A stretch of 64,000 bases of DNA from Agelas oroides. Lineage: Eukaryota > Porifera > Demospongiae > Agelasida > Agelasidae. The stretch covers positions 4,882,928 through 4,946,927 of the forward strand of contig OX422185.1 of assembly GCA_949130485.1 (NCBI GenBank), in the 5' to 3' direction. Within the stretch, counting starts at the first letter, position 1, and every line of letters begins with the position of its first letter. This document shows, piece by piece, positions 11,151 to 22,999 of the stretch. The translations under genes and the position numbers were made by a program. The notes beneath the pieces are model-generated. The model saw nothing but the letters and a program-made list of their open reading frames with translations. It did no database searches and had not been told where the DNA came from.

Positions 11151-12430
11151 GTCACATTGTGATTAGCTGCAGAGAAGTTGAGTGTCTACCTAGCGGCGCA
11201 AATGGCTTCATAGCCCTAGTGGTGATCAAAAGAGGAGCAAAGGTACAGGGTACTTACCACACATACGTAGCTAGCGAGGGGGTGATTGTCACACACACCA
11301 AGCGCTGAGTGTGTAGTTAGTTGAAAATACGAAAATGCTGCCTGTTTGCTTTGAAAATTTCGGCCATTCTCTAATAATGTCAATGTTGTGAGGAAAGATT
11401 CCAGGCCTGAAAACGACGGAAATCTGGGTGGACAGCCTTTTTTATCGTACCAAAAGTGACTGAAAGCTGGGCAAGGCTACCATGAGGTCTTGTATAGCAT
11501 CAGTAGGTTACCATGGTAACAGACACAGGTTATGGCCATCTGTGTACATCACCTAATTTCAATGTTTGTCGGATATGATTTACAAGGACTGACCAACACA
11601 AGTCAGTCTTACAAATCTACCGGAAACTAGTCGACATCAGGGGCTTCAGTTTCCCCCTCCTCGGCTAGCTGGGAACAAAAATCGTACCACTTTAGGTAAC
11701 TATATTAAGTAGTCAGCAGTTCACTTAACTGTAGCTACAGTTAACCCCTTACACACACCTGAATATATAGCTCATATATACTCAGGACAGACATGGATGG
11801 ACTCAGTGAGTCGGTTGGTCAGTTGGATAGTTGTTATCCCGTAGACCATGCTAGTGTGGAGCTTGCGCACGCCCCAATTACCACCCCCCCCCCCCAACAC
11901 ACACACACATTTTATAATGATACCTGCTATTTTAGTCTAAAATGAGACATTTAACCTCTATACGCCCTCAAGTTTGACACAAGATCAACAGCATTCACAC
12001 AATGACTTTGCTACAGCTAACTGGGTGAACAGAAACATAGAAACATATTGCACCAGGAAAGTCTCCAGGCGTTTGTTGCTACTTTCTACAACAGAGAGAC
12101 AGCAAGATAACCAGCAAGTGAAATGCACAACCCTTAACTTCATTAACCCTTACTTCCATTAACCCTTAACTCCACGAACCATAATTATGAACTTAGAGTA
12201 GACAGATCTTCGATCTCGATTAAGCTTGCTAACTGGCAAATACAGTGTTTGAAAGTTCACCATGCATTGAGCTTGTTACCTATTCATGCCAGGTTTCATG
12301 ACGTCACGTGGTTACGCGGGTGGAATAAATTTCGAGGTCTGCATGTAGACTGGGTTGCTATTTGTGAGCCAATGTTTGGGTGTGTAAAAGATACGCAATT
12401 GCGAATGTGCATAGTTCACAAGGCAAGTAT
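11150..12430. other. Unassigned spacer between block copies 6 and 7
   Basis: No coding sequence recognised; a C-run followed by (CA)n lies at about 11884-11910. The ORFs 11974-12162 and 12249-12437 show no motif. Confidence 0.35.
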
Positions 12431-12434
12431 AGGA

Positions 12435-12605
12435 TAGACCTACGTAGTCTAATGACCAAGTCTTCCAAAAATTCACAAAGGACTAGTACCTCTGCTCATG
12501 TATACTGCAGTGGTGAAGGTACACTGTTCTTAACAATTGTGGGTTTTGTTTCCGGCAGCTGATACCGCATTCATTGAGCTAAGAATATTGTTACATATTC
12601 ATAAC
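12435..12605 (+). repeat. Array block, copy 7
   Basis: TAGACCTACGTAGTCT is a shorter palindrome variant, followed by AAGTCTTCCAAAAATTCA and CTTAACAATTGTGGGTTTTG; TATATA is replaced by a diverged segment. Confidence 0.75.
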
Positions 12606-12634
12606 CAGTTAGCTGGTGTGTGTGTTGAGTGCAA

Positions 12635-13014
12635 GGTGGTATGCTACCAGGGAGGGTAGGACAAGCTCACGTGCACTCAGCAATCTGATGATGTAATGTG
12701 AAATCGTCTGATTCCGTGCGCTACAGCCCTTACTGAGTGCTTTTTGTGCAGTTTTCGAGATTGGTTTGCCATGCTAAAGCTAAAACATGCACTTTGGTTT
12801 GCTGCTGCAATCGATAACATGGGAATCTCCAACTTTCTGACAATGTAATACTACCCTAAAAACAAAAGTGGTCCCCAGGCAAACTTGGATGCTACGAACG
12901 CTTACTTGTTTAATCTCTGTAAATCCCTGTGAACTTTCCACATACCTAAGAATGGATGTAGTTTATTCACGTGATTTTTAGAGCTCGTCCTACCCCCCTT
13001 GGTACGCTACACCA
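12635..13014. mobile_element. TIR element, GGTGGTATGCTACCAGGGAGG ends
   Basis: The left 39 bp (…GGGTAGGACAAGCTCACGTG) are inverted at the right (CACGTGATTTTTAGAGCTCGTCCTACCCCCC). Non-coding. Confidence 0.8.
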
Positions 13015-13040
13015 CATCTTTCTCAATCCATTTAGTTAAT

Positions 13041-13303
13041 GTGGTAGTAGTCTGGGGTCCGGACTGGTAGTAGTCTAGGGTCCGGACTGGTAGTAGTATG
13101 GGGTCCAGACTGGTAGTAGTATGGGGTCCAGACTGGTAGTAGTATGGGGTCCAGACTGGTAGTAGTATGGGGTCCAGACTGGTAGTAGTATGGGGTCCAG
13201 ACTGGTAGTAGTATGGGGTCCAGACTGGTAGTAGTATGGGGTCCAGACTGGTAGTAGTATGGGGTCCAGACTAGTAGTAGTATGGGGTCCAGACTAGTAG
13301 CTT
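13041..13303. repeat. 23-bp minisatellite
   Basis: About 11 copies of GGTAGTAGTATGGGGTCCAGACT, the first two with CTAGGGTCCGGACT variants. Confidence 0.95.
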
Positions 13304-14054
13304 CCTCATAGTCTCAACCGCCAGTAATATTCAATTTACATGGAAAGCAGTAAGATTGTAACTCCATTGTAGCCTCATACCCAGGCTGCATGGGAGGAGA
13401 GAAATGGCCTGGTACTGACTGTTCGCGCATGTGCAATCATTCCCAGAAAAACCTGGGAATTCGTCTATGTTCGGAAATTGTCGGTAAATTCAATACATAT
13501 ATGTCTGATACATTTCCGTATCATCGCAAAATGCAGTCGTTTGCCACTTGAATTACCTTCAACTCCATGAATGTAGAGGATAATCTACGAAGCCAAAAAA
13601 GCTTTCTTGCAGCTACCAACTAGTTTCAGTAAGTCAGTACGCTACGAGGTGCTGTCATTTGATTGCTTGACTGTAAACAAAGCAAGTTGGGTACAGGGCG
13701 GGGTAGCTACGCTGTTGTCTTGTTAGTCTCACCGTTGGTATCATTTACGATTGCCAAATTTGTCAGCCTGAGTGAGCATTGTTTTGTTGTATACCTTTTT
13801 TCAGCTTTGTACGTACATGTATACTACTTTCGAATATTTTGTCTGTATATCATTCCACATGGACAAGCTACGTGAACATTACACTTTTATGGGAATATAG
13901 CGGAAATGGCCAGGCATGCGCAAGCAGTCGATAATGGACCATTTATCTCCTCCCACATGGCCTGGGTATGAGGATAAAATTTGTTGTCGTTCCAACCAGC
14001 TTTTTGTTGCTTGCAGTAAGTGGTCAATGCTCATTTTACTACACATGGAAAGGG

Positions 14055-14080
14055 ACACACTCACACTCACACACACACAC

Positions 14081-14123
<43 letters not shown>

Positions 14124-14130
14124 AACACAC
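14055..14130. repeat. (CA)n microsatellite
   Basis: ACACTCACACAC followed by CA repeats with ACATACATAC interruptions; it explains the His/Thr- and Cys/Val-rich ORFs on both strands here. Confidence 0.95.
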
Positions 14131-14161
14131 GTGCTTGCTTGCTTGCTTGTTTGCGGCCATA

Positions 14162-14470
14162 TACCGTAAATTTTAAATGCGCGTTTAAATATTTCCTGAA
14201 AATTGAACGTCCTCGTGCACTTATTAGGTAGCCTCAATAGGTGGGCTACTGCCAGAGTGCAGCATTGGCGACCGTAGTGGAGACGGCTCAAGTTTAAGCA
14301 TGCACGGCACCTTACTTCTTGTTTGTCACAGCAGCTATGGACCGACCATCAATGGCAGGCTGCTCGCCGACCGTACAATATATACACGCCGGGTTGAGAA
14401 CGCTTCAGGTAAGGGTTGTGCATAAACGACACTCATAAGCACTAGCGATTCAGCTCATCATTTCATGTAT
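14162..14470 (+). repeat. ACCGTAAATTTTAAATGCGC repeat, copy 1
   Basis: Matches 61150-61460 (GTGGGCTACTG.CAGAGTGCAGC.TTGG.GACC, GACACTCATAAGC). Interspersed repeat, no TIR pair defined. Confidence 0.65.
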
Positions 14471-14530
14471 CAAGCTCTCCAGTGGGGAGAGGCTGGAAAC
14501 GAACAACTGCAAAATCGAACAAATCTCATG

Positions 14531-14900
14531 TACCGTATAGCGGGAAATTTTCGTGAGGTCCAAATTTTCTCGATTTTCGCAACCCACGACCAAAACGCGA
14601 AAATAAGAACCGCTAGAATTTGAAGTGAACTTTTGCATGAACTTTTGAACTCGTGGAAATTTTCACGTGTGCGTTTTGTGCGCTAGTCTCACTCGATCTG
14701 ACGACGGCACTGTATCGCTACTTCAAACCGGCAGACAACATCCTACCCTCTCCCACGGGACGTCTTTCGTCTTCCGTTAGCCCGGTGATGATAAAAGGGC
14801 GTGGTCAATAGCTCGCGCTAAATGCGAAAATTTCTTCTGGAGGGGAAACGGGATTTTCGTGAAAATTTGGACCAGCGAAAATTTCCCCTGCTATACAGTA
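14531..14900. mobile_element. MITE, TACCGTATAGCGGGAAATTTTCG ends
   Basis: Left TACCGTATAGCGGGAAATTTTCG and right CGAAAATTTCCCCTGCTATACAGTA are inverted. TA at both edges suggests Tc1/mariner-type targeting. Related fragments lie at 20915-21000, 56760-56800 and 57185-57280. Confidence 0.8.
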
Positions 14901-14928
14901 TGTCTTGTAACAACACAGTTTGAATTTG

Positions 14929-15120
14929 TAGACCTGGCACAAGTAGGCAGGTCTCCCAAAAATTTGGCTTCAAACCAATCTGCGGATCCACAGTTACAAC
15001 CAAGAAGGTACTGTAGTGTAGCTTATATACCCAGGCTTGTTTCTAAGACTTGTGGGTTTAGTGAAATGTCACATGTGAGTATTCATTGGCAATGAATAAT
15101 CTGACTGAGCTATGAATTAC
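14929..15120 (+). repeat. Array block, copy 8
   Basis: TAGACCTGGCACAAGTAGGCAGGTCT (palindrome with an insertion), CCCAAAAATTT, GCTTATATACCCAGGCTTG, CTAAGACTTGTGGGTTT and GTATTCATTG. Confidence 0.85.
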
Positions 15121-15127
15121 TTTAAGT

Positions 15128-15540
15128 CTTCTTAGCCTGGTCCCGGACTGTCCCTCTAACGTACTGTCTTCCTTAGCCTGGTGCCGGACTGTCCCTCCAA
15201 CGTACCGTCTTCCTTAGCCTCGTCCCCAGACTGTCCCTCTAACGTACCGTCTTCCTTAGCCTGGTCCCAGACTGTCCCTCTAACGTACCGTCTTCCTTAG
15301 CCTGGTCCCGGACTGTCCCTCTAACGTACCGTCTTCCTTAGCCTGGTCCCAGACTGTCCCTCTAACGTACCGTCTTCCTTAGCCTCGTCCCCAGACTGTC
15401 CCTCTAACGTACCGTCTTCCTTAGCCTGGTCCCAGACTGTCCCTCTAACGTACCGTCTTCCTTAGCCTGGTCCCAGACTGTCCCTCTAACGTACCGTCTT
15501 CCTTAGCCTGGTCCCAGACCCTCCAACGTACCATCTTCCT
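15128..15540. repeat. 41-bp minisatellite built on a transposon-end junction
   Basis: About ten copies of GTACCGTCTTCCTTAGCCTGG/TCCCAGACTGTCCCTCTAAC. Each unit contains CTTCCT-TAGCCTGGTCCCAGAC, which resembles the target-plus-terminus junction of the adjoining element at 15541. Confidence 0.93.
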
Positions 15541-16103
15541 TAGTCTCGTCACCAGTCCCCACCCGAGAGGAGAGGGTCTGGTGACATTCAACCGTTGATT
15601 GCTTTTCTGCGGAGAATTTTCCAACCGCAAATCACATTGCAGAAAACACAATCTGTGGTTGCAACACCGGAAATCCTTGGCTACTTCAGCATGATGACAC
15701 ATTGGCACGTAAATTAGTTATCAGTTCGCAACTATGCATACAGCAAGCTACAATATGTGTGACAGTCCCGTGTAGAAATCGAAGGTTATTCCGTTGCGTA
15801 TTTCGATCGCATCGCTGCCTTCGAAGCGCCGTATCACGGAATTTCCGTTAAGGGCGGGGCTCATATGCACTTCGTAGATTCATTAGACATTCATGCATTA
15901 CGAAGCACGTATGAGCCCCACCCTTAACAGAAGTTCAGCGATACGGCGCTGCAAACACAGCGATGCGATCAAAATACGCGATGGAATGACCTTCGATTTC
16001 TACACGGGACTGCCACATGTATATAAATTTGTAATGAAGCCCGAGGAATCAGCCGAATGTCACCAGACCCTCTCCTTGCAAGTGGGGTCCAGGAACGAGA
16101 CTA
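15541..16103. mobile_element. TAGTCTCG-end element with foldback nested inside
   Basis: Starts TAGTCTCGTCACCAGTCCCC, ends GGGGTCCAGGAACGAGACTA. Flanks CATCTTCCT (15532-15540) and TGTCTTCCT (16104-16112) agree at 7 of 9 bases. Contains the foldback 15759-16016. Confidence 0.8.
15759..16016. mobile_element. Foldback element with arms of about 125 bp
   Basis: GTGACAGTCCCGTGTAGAAATC is inverted at the right as GATTTCTACACGGGACTGCCAC; the inverted homology spans almost the whole element. ATGT directly flanks both sides (15755-15758, 16017-16020). Confidence 0.85.
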
Positions 16104-16271
16104 TGTCTTCCTAGGATCTAGCATTTGAAGCCTGAACCACAGCTGCCTTCAATCATGCAGTGCAGGTTTGTGACTCTAACTCACGTGCACATTAGCAAGC
16201 TTCCAATAATTGGGATTCTCAAAGATCAGATACCCGTCTTGACTGGTCCACAAAGTTTTCCTGACCAATGG

Positions 16272-16537
16272 TAGTCTCATATCCAGACCCCACCCTCTTA
16301 CGAGGAAAAGGGTCTGGTGACATTGAGCGTTTTCTTGGTTATGCCGAGTCAGCAGTCTCGATTCTGAACAAGCCAATGAAATAGCGCAACGTCATACATG
16401 CATTGAAGCTAGCCAATGAAATATACTGTTACGTCAATAATCAAGATAGCTGACTCGGCACAACCAAGGCAGCACTCCAATAGTCACCAGACCCTTTTCC
16501 TCGTTAGAGGGTAGGGTCTGGTCTGGGGACGAGACTA
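16272..16537. mobile_element. TAGTCTC-end element, perfect 9-bp target duplication
   Basis: Starts TAGTCTCATATCCAGACCCC, ends GGTCTGGGGACGAGACTA; sub-terminal CACCAGACCC/GGGTCTGGTG also inverted. GACCAATGG flanks both sides (16263-16271, 16538-16546). Confidence 0.93.
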
Positions 16538-16799
16538 GACCAATGGTTGCTCACTCACTTGCATCCTCCAGTACGGTGGTGGCTGGGTGAGTGTTAAGCC
16601 ACCATCTGCCACTAATAACAGTGAAGACAGTCACCATATCCTAGCACTCACTGGCCACCTTCCCTAGCACAATTTCTGATGCTGCTGATTCCTTGTAATT
16701 TCAATGCTTAGCTCAAGTGACACTGGTAGTTACAATCTAAACACAACAACATGAGTGAGGACGAGGACTTATAGTTTTTTTTTGGCAATTAGGGGAGAG

Positions 16800-17440
16800 A
16801 GGAGCCAGGGTCATACCATGCAAACAAATCTGCTTCATTCCCAGGCCTTCCCACCATCCAGCAACATGAGTGAGGACGATGAGCACTGATTGATAGTTGG
16901 CAATTAGGCCAGGGTCATACCATATGCAAACAAATTAGCCTCGTTTTCTGGCCTTACCACCATCCAGATTTTTATCGCTTACAGTATGCAAAAACGGGGA
17001 AGGCCTTGTCCATTTCATCATGTGAATGACGTTTTGTCTACCTAGGTAGACAGAGGGAGGGGATGGGTCCTCAACAGAAAGAATGCGATAGAAGCTTTTC
17101 CTTGTTGTGTCTGTCCAAATGCTGGAGTTGCAAATGTTCATGAAGCGGAAGGTCTACCTAGGTAGACACGGCACTGCATCATTCATGTCATAAAAATGGA
17201 CCAGGGCTTCTCAGTCTGTTTATGCATACTGTAAGCAATCAAAAACTGGACGGTGGGAAGGTCTGGCTGGGATCAAGGATACATCGACATCTCTTGCTAG
17301 TACTGTCGACAACTATTAGGCCATGGTATAAGCAAATTGCCAAACCTTTCCCTACTTCAGAGGATGGTGGGCGAACAAAGGGGCATGCTTACAGTAATAT
17401 GTACGTGTGAATTGTGTGAAGGGTGGGGAGTAAGGAAGTG
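16800..17440. repeat. Diverged element fragments
   Basis: 16790-16920 has a direct repeat (GCCAGGGTCATACCAT.GCAAACAAAT, twice), and CTACCTAGGTAGACA occurs at 17038 and 17154. ATACTGTAAGCAATCAAAAACTGG at 17226 resembles a subterminal motif of the TAGTCTC family. Confidence 0.5.
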
Positions 17441-17447
17441 GTTTTTT

Positions 17448-17650
17448 TAGACCTAGTTAAACTTTGGTCTTCCAAAAATTCACTTAAGAAGCTAGAAATC
17501 AGGATTCCACACGTACAACATTTACATGTAACTCTGTCCTTATATATCCAGGCTTGTTCCAAACAAGTTATGGGTTTTGTGGTGCCATAGTAGAGTATTC
17601 ATTGCTACTTTGGGGATATTCATTGAAGCTGTGAATGTACTCATGCAATA
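17448..17650 (+). repeat. Array block, copy 9
   Basis: TAGACCTAGTTAAACTTTGGTCT, TTCCAAAAATTCA, CTTATATATCCAGGCTTG, ATTCATTG repeats and GTGAATGTACTCATGCAA. Confidence 0.88.
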
Positions 17651-18499
17651 TATCTCTATACACCATTGGCCAGACCCTTCCTATTTTTTTACTCTATGGT
17701 TGCCATTACAGCTAGGTATGTGCACGTGCATAAAGTGACCCACATGGAGCAGGCGGAAGATTGACAAGTTGGTCTTTTGTGACAGACATGTGACAGTGAG
17801 TGGGAAGATAGTGAACACAGTCAAGTGTGTGCAGAGAAAAATTAAGAGGTTAGCAAGCTCATCTTTGACGACTCTCCCGACAATCATACTGGGCCTTTGC
17901 CTTTCCTGCATGGTTATGAGAAGTGCATCATCATGAAGTGTACACTCGGCTACTAGCGTACAAGTCTTAATTCTGTTATCCTGTGTCGTTTCTCAGCCAA
18001 AGAAACTGTCAGCTATCTCACCCTAGCTTGCAATCGTCATCACAAGAGAGCACACGTGATAGCGGCAGTGGGTATGTAAACTATCCAATTGCAAACCACA
18101 CATATACACCATCACTATTCTAATAGAACAGTAGATCCAATCAGGCATATGGAAAAGCAGGAAGTGAAATGGAAACTGGAAATGGAGATTGGAAACAGAA
18201 CTGGGAACAAATAATGCGCCAATCACTGATGTCTTCATGGACTCATAAGTAAGTAGTGTGTTTTGTCATTACAGCAGTGGCTATATGACTGGTTTTATGA
18301 GTCATGTGCTTTGCCTCGTTCTGTGCTTTGTGATTACATATTCAGTGGTTTGATGTAAACGACAGTAGGCGCTCATCAGTGCAATTGACAAGCGCTCATG
18401 TGGCAAGAAATGTTTGGTTCATGTGTAAGAGGGTCTGGGTACGAGACTAGTTGCAACCGCGAAAGTAACCTACTTGGTCTTAGAACAAGGTTAGCATTC

Positions 18500-18790
18500 G
18501 GTATAGTCTAAGTTCACCCGGTTTGAAACGGTTTCCGGTTACGTCATAATAACTATTTATAATCCGTCACGCACCTTATTAAATATTTAGACCATACAGC
18601 ATGGTGGCCGTCTGAAGTTGCTCATTGGCTAAATGGTTAAGGGTTAGGGCCAGGCCCAGGGAATGTATATAGTACTTTTTTTTTTCTCTGGTCTTACAAA
18701 ATGTGATGAACATCTTTGCTTCGGTAGCCTCTTATGAATATTTAATAAGATGACGTAACCGTTTCAAACCGGGTGAACTTAGTCTATCCC
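18500..18790. mobile_element. TIR element, AGTCTAAGTTCACCCGGTTTG ends
   Basis: GGTATAGTCTAAGTTCACCC at the left and GGGTGAACTTAGTCTATCCC at the right. The flanking sequence (AGCATTC / CTACTCTTGCAG) is continuous at 41800-41818, which acts as an empty site. Confidence 0.82.
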
Positions 18791-18809
18791 GCTTCACTCC
18801 TACTCTTGC

Positions 18810-19016
18810 AGCCTTGTTCCCAGACCTCTCCCCACTCCAGTTCTGATTGCTTGCAGTATGTGAAGCAAATGATGGCTTCATACCCAGGCCCTATTTTACA
18901 TAAGTGCCTGGGTACAACAGCCTCATTCCTGGGTACAATAGCCTCATTCTCAACCGTTGCCGCCCCAATGCAGTGTTTGCTAATATTGGGGCAGCAATGG
19001 CCTAGGAACGAGGCTA
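18810..19016. mobile_element. TAGCCTC-family remnant
   Basis: AGCCTTGTTCCCAGACC at the left, CCTAGGAACGAGGCTA at the right, internal CATACCCAGGCCC; the same family end is at 41815. Confidence 0.5.
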
Positions 19017-19019
19017 GAC

Positions 19020-19770
19020 TAGCAAAGCAAGTGATCAAAACTGGAGGAAGGAAAAGCTGTGGGATGTCTAGGAACAAAAGCTAACAATACACGAAGCTAA
19101 GACTACAACAGCTAAGAGGTTGTGTTTGCAGTTCTGTTTCCAGTTTTCTTTTCATTTCCATTTCTTGCTTTTCCTGATCCAATCTAACGGAAGAAATTCA
19201 CTTATGACATTTTGGCTAATCCAATTATGCGGAAGGTAGCTGCACTAATTATTTTTGAGTGAATCTAATTTAGCGGAAGAGTAGGTGCCATGAAGCGTTT
19301 TCAACAACAAAAATAAACAGGCAATATCTTATCAAAACGGACAAAAAGTGGTTGACAGATCGCGGACTGTCGAAGTTCCCTGCACTTTGCACTTGCACAC
19401 TTCTGAGAAAGAGCCTTGGTACTGCAAGCAGTTGAAACAACAAATGCTGAGGTAAGGGGCCTCCATGTGACGAGCACTTTTCTTGAAAGACGTGCTTCCA
19501 TTACAAGGATGGATCTAATCTAGCAAGAAATTTGGCTCCTAGAATTCTTCATGAATCTAATATAATCTTCTGTAAGTCTTAATATGAAAGACTTACAGAA
19601 GAAAAGAGATTACATTAATGAACTTAAATCAGTTAATAAATGCCATTGCTTTCTCTCGCCCTCTGGATAAATCCTTCATTTTTGTGTACACCTCTTCTCT
19701 ACAACAGAGGAGAGCCTCATAAACCCATTCCACACAAAAGATGATTGTAAGGTCAAGGCTGCTTACACAA
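19020..19770. other. Unassigned stretch with GGAAACTGGAAA-type sequence
   Basis: 19120-19190 (TTCTGTTTCCAGTTTTC, TTTCATTTCCATTTC) recurs at 45075-45145 and inverted at 18130-18210. The minus ORF 19301-19501 shows no motif. Confidence 0.4.
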
Positions 19771-19868
19771 CTCTCTCACACACACACATACATGTACACA
19801 CACACACACACATACACACACACACACACACAGACAAACACACACACTCTCACACACACACACACAGC
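19770..19868. repeat. (CA)n microsatellite
   Basis: Interrupted CA repeats that run up to about 10 bp before block copy 10. Confidence 0.95.
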
Positions 19869-19877
19869 GAGATAGTG

Positions 19878-20138
19878 TAGACCAAGTTGAACTTAGTCTT
19901 TCAAAAATTCACAAAAGTGACGGACATAATTTATATCAACTGCCTTTTGCTACAATGGTGGACTTATATACCCAGCCTTGTTCCCAACACTTGTGTAGCC
20001 TCGTTCCCAGGCTCTCCCCGCTAAGGAGGAGGGAGAGCCTGGGAACGAGGCTATCCAATTGTGGGTTTTGTTCCATTGTGTGGCAGAATATTCATTGCAG
20101 TTTATAAGATATTCATTGAGCTGTGAATGTAGTTATGA
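19878..20138 (+). repeat. Array block, copy 10, split by a 58-bp hairpin element
   Basis: TAGACCAAGTTGAACTTAGTCT, TTCAAAAATTCA and CTTATATACCCAGCCTTG; an insertion (19996-20053) interrupts the ACACTTGTG/GGTTTTG segment, after which ATATTCATTG and GTGAATGTAGTTATG follow. Confidence 0.88.
19996..20053. mobile_element. 58-bp TAGCCTCG hairpin element
   Basis: TAGCCTCGTTCCCAGGCTCTCCC followed by its inverted partner with almost no loop. Inserted into block copy 10 after ACACTTGTG; the right flank CCAATTGTG agrees at 7 of 9 bases, a decayed 9-bp target duplication. Confidence 0.88.
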
Positions 20139-20139
20139 C

Positions 20140-22540
20140 TTGTGTGCCGAATGGGGGAGCACCAACACCAGCGGGCACATCGATGCTCATCATGTGAAAA
20201 CTTTCTGCACATACATAAAGTACGAAGTCAAAACATAATGGGATATGGTGATAGGTGGCTTAAATGGGTGGGGCAGTAATGGAAAAGTGAGTATTGTTTT
20301 TTGGGAGATTATGCTAGAAAAACACTGGTCTTCAGGGGAGTACCTAGCTCTCATGCGTGGGCGGAGAAAAAAAGAGCCTGCTACACACGGTATGCGCATG
20401 CTCAGTTCCCCCAGGATTTCTGGGAATTTCCGTAAAATCTGTCTGTTACACTAATCTCCGCGAGACATGCCAACTTTCTAGCGTGAAAGATGCCTACCAC
20501 TGAACACGCTCGACAAAGGAGTGATAAATGCAATAAGCTCTAATAATCATCCATGCGTCCGTCCATTCCGGCTAAATGCTATGGCATGTGACTGACGCAA
20601 TCTTTCCCTTTGAAGTTTACCAATCGTCTTGAACGAAGCAATGCAGACAGTTACCGTCAGAGCGATATTGTTTCAAAAATTATGGGCATTGTTTAAGTAT
20701 TATTGTAAGCTCGCGATAATATGCTCTTCCCCCCTTCCCTCCCTCCTCCCCACTTTTTGTACGTTACTTCAAGTCCAATACGATCATACATGTACGTCCC
20801 TGCATGGTTCCTTGAAATGTTACACACAAGGTTGACAATCATGATGACTGCCGTGACTTTCCAGCTTCACTGGTTGTGTAATACAGAATCAGCAGCACCT
20901 CTGTTAATATACCGTACCGTAATGGTCCAAATTTCACAAAAATCCCATTTCTCCTCCAGAAGAAATGTTCGCGGTTTTAACTTCCGTGTTTAGCGCAAGC
21001 TATTGAGGTTTTGTATTCAGTCGGGAGACTAACATTTGTTTTGAGTGCTACCTTGCTTCGGTGTCTTCTGGACCATTTCAGACATTGGATGTCTTACCAA
21101 CATGTGACAAGTTAGTCTCGCAAGCCAGACTTTTTCCGTTCGCAGTACTGATTGCGTATTGGATCACTGTGACTGCAGAACAGAAAGGGTCTGTGAGGCT
21201 AAGCCAACAGTTTGTAAGTGTAAGCAAAAGCAGATTCAAACAAGCATGAATTGTCAAGGTCACTAATCTGACGCACACATGGTTTGGTAGAAACAATTGC
21301 CTGTGAAACAATGGATTTTATTATTATGGCCTTACTTGTAAATTCAGTATCGACTAGTTGACAAGCACACATGACGTCACAGGTTCTAGACACGAAGACA
21401 TATTTTCATTTATATCTCCAGCTACAGAGAATCTAGAGAAACAAGACAAGTTCCAGCCGAGAGACAAGTCCTACCTCTAGAACATAACCGAGTCTGAAGC
21501 AGAACCGCTAAAGGATGGTTCCGCTGCAAGCATTGCAAATCTAAAAGCGGCTTCTTTTTCGCTACGTTAGCTAAATTTTGTCACTGCATATATTTCACGC
21601 ATGTCGTTCGGCAACCCTTCGGAGCTATTCCTTCTAGCTCGGATATGTTTTGTACGCTTGATGTTGTTCTCCGCCAGCGTTTGTCTCATCTTCGTAGCAG
21701 TACAGAACGCAAGATCGGTCTTCTCCCTAGCATGGCTATACATATATACGTGACGACATGTGACGCCTATGCCGCGGATCATGTGGTAAGATTCACCAGG
21801 CCTTCTCCCTCCATTTATGCATACTGCAAGCGATCAAAAAATGGAGCCGGTGAAGGACTGGGAACGGGGCTAAGGCTCCCCCACTCCAGAGGAAAGCTTG
21901 GTGTCTTTTCTCATGTGAGCATGATGCAGTTGGAAAGAGTTATAAGTTTGCAGAACTTTGCGTGTTGTTTGCTCAACCAGCTATACGTTGAATGGTGTGT
22001 AGAATATTTATCCTCCATTAGCTGGATATGTGTAGTCAGTTGCTTGGTGCTTTTGCGCTTTCTGCTGTCCTGAGCTCCCAGATATACCCATACGCAATTA
22101 AACCCATTCTACCATGATTCTACCGATTGAGGTCAGTCTTGTGAAAAGATAGATGGCTATCCACACTTGCCATGTTTGCATTTGGGAGCAGAGGAGCCTG
22201 GGAAAGAGGCTAATGTGCACCTACACCATTGATACAAATGGCGTAGACTTCAACCGTTTTTTCTTTGTTTGTTTTGTGAGGAAGAGTGGTGAAAAACAGG
22301 GAAAGCCTGGGATCATCATCACATTGGCACACACATCCACTGATCACAACCAGAGTTCACAATGCCACCGACAGCCTCTCTTATGATGTCTTGCCCCTTA
22401 CCTGCACCCCACACCTCTCACAATTATGATGTTTGTGGGGGAGCCTGGTAATTTGCCTATACCACTGGTACAAATAGCCTCATTCCCAGACCTCACACAT
22501 TTTTACTCTTCAATTTCACAATAAACAAGAAGGTCTGGCA
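20140..22540. other. Mostly unassigned; scattered element ends
   Basis: Recognised fragments: GGTCCAAATTTCACAAAAATCCC (20930, fragment of the 14531 family), TAGTCTCGCAAGCCAGAC to GGGTCTGTGAGGCTA (about 21113-21201), CTTCTCCCTCCATTTATGC to GGGAACGGGGCTA (21800-21872). The minus ORF 21567-21782 and plus ORF 21645-22073 overlap these and carry no domain I recognise. Confidence 0.4.
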
Positions 22541-22554
22541 TGGATCATTACATT

Positions 22555-22625
22555 GGCACACACACACGCACACATGCACCTACACACACAGACACACAGA
22601 CACACACACACACACACACACACAT
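22555..22625. repeat. (CA)n microsatellite
   Basis: ACACACACGCACACATGCACC followed by CA repeats. Confidence 0.95.
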
Positions 22626-22705
22626 CCACAGATCACAATACCACCCTGTGACAGCCTCACTTATGGTGTCTTGCCCCTTACCCACATCCTTTACCTCTCA
22701 TGTAC

Positions 22706-22999
22706 CTACACTCCCTCCCTCACCTACACTCCCTCACCTACACTCCCTCATCTACACTTCCTCACCTACACTCCCTCACCTACACTCCCTCACCTACACT
22801 CCCTCACCTACACTCCCTCACCTACGTATACCCCTCACCTACACTCCCTCACCTACACTCCCTCACTTACACTCCCTCACCTACACCCCTCACCTACACT
22901 CCTCACCTACACCCCTCACCTACACCCCTCACCTACACTCCCTCACCTACACCCCTCACCTACACCCCTCACCTACACCCCTCACCTACACTCCCTCAC
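22706..22999. repeat. 13/14-bp CCTACACTCCCTCA minisatellite
   Basis: More than 20 tandem units alternating between CTCACCTACACTCC (14 bp) and CCTCACCTACACC (13 bp). It generates Pro/Thr/His/Leu/Tyr-rich ORFs in all three plus frames, none credible. Confidence 0.95.

Noticed and set aside
13041..13303. Possible CRISPR-like array of 23-bp repeats
   Set aside because: Repeats are directly contiguous with no spacers, in a eukaryotic genome; it is a minisatellite.
13879..14291. Cys/Val-rich and His/Thr-rich ORFs on both strands
   Set aside because: Explained by the (CA)n microsatellite at 14055-14130.
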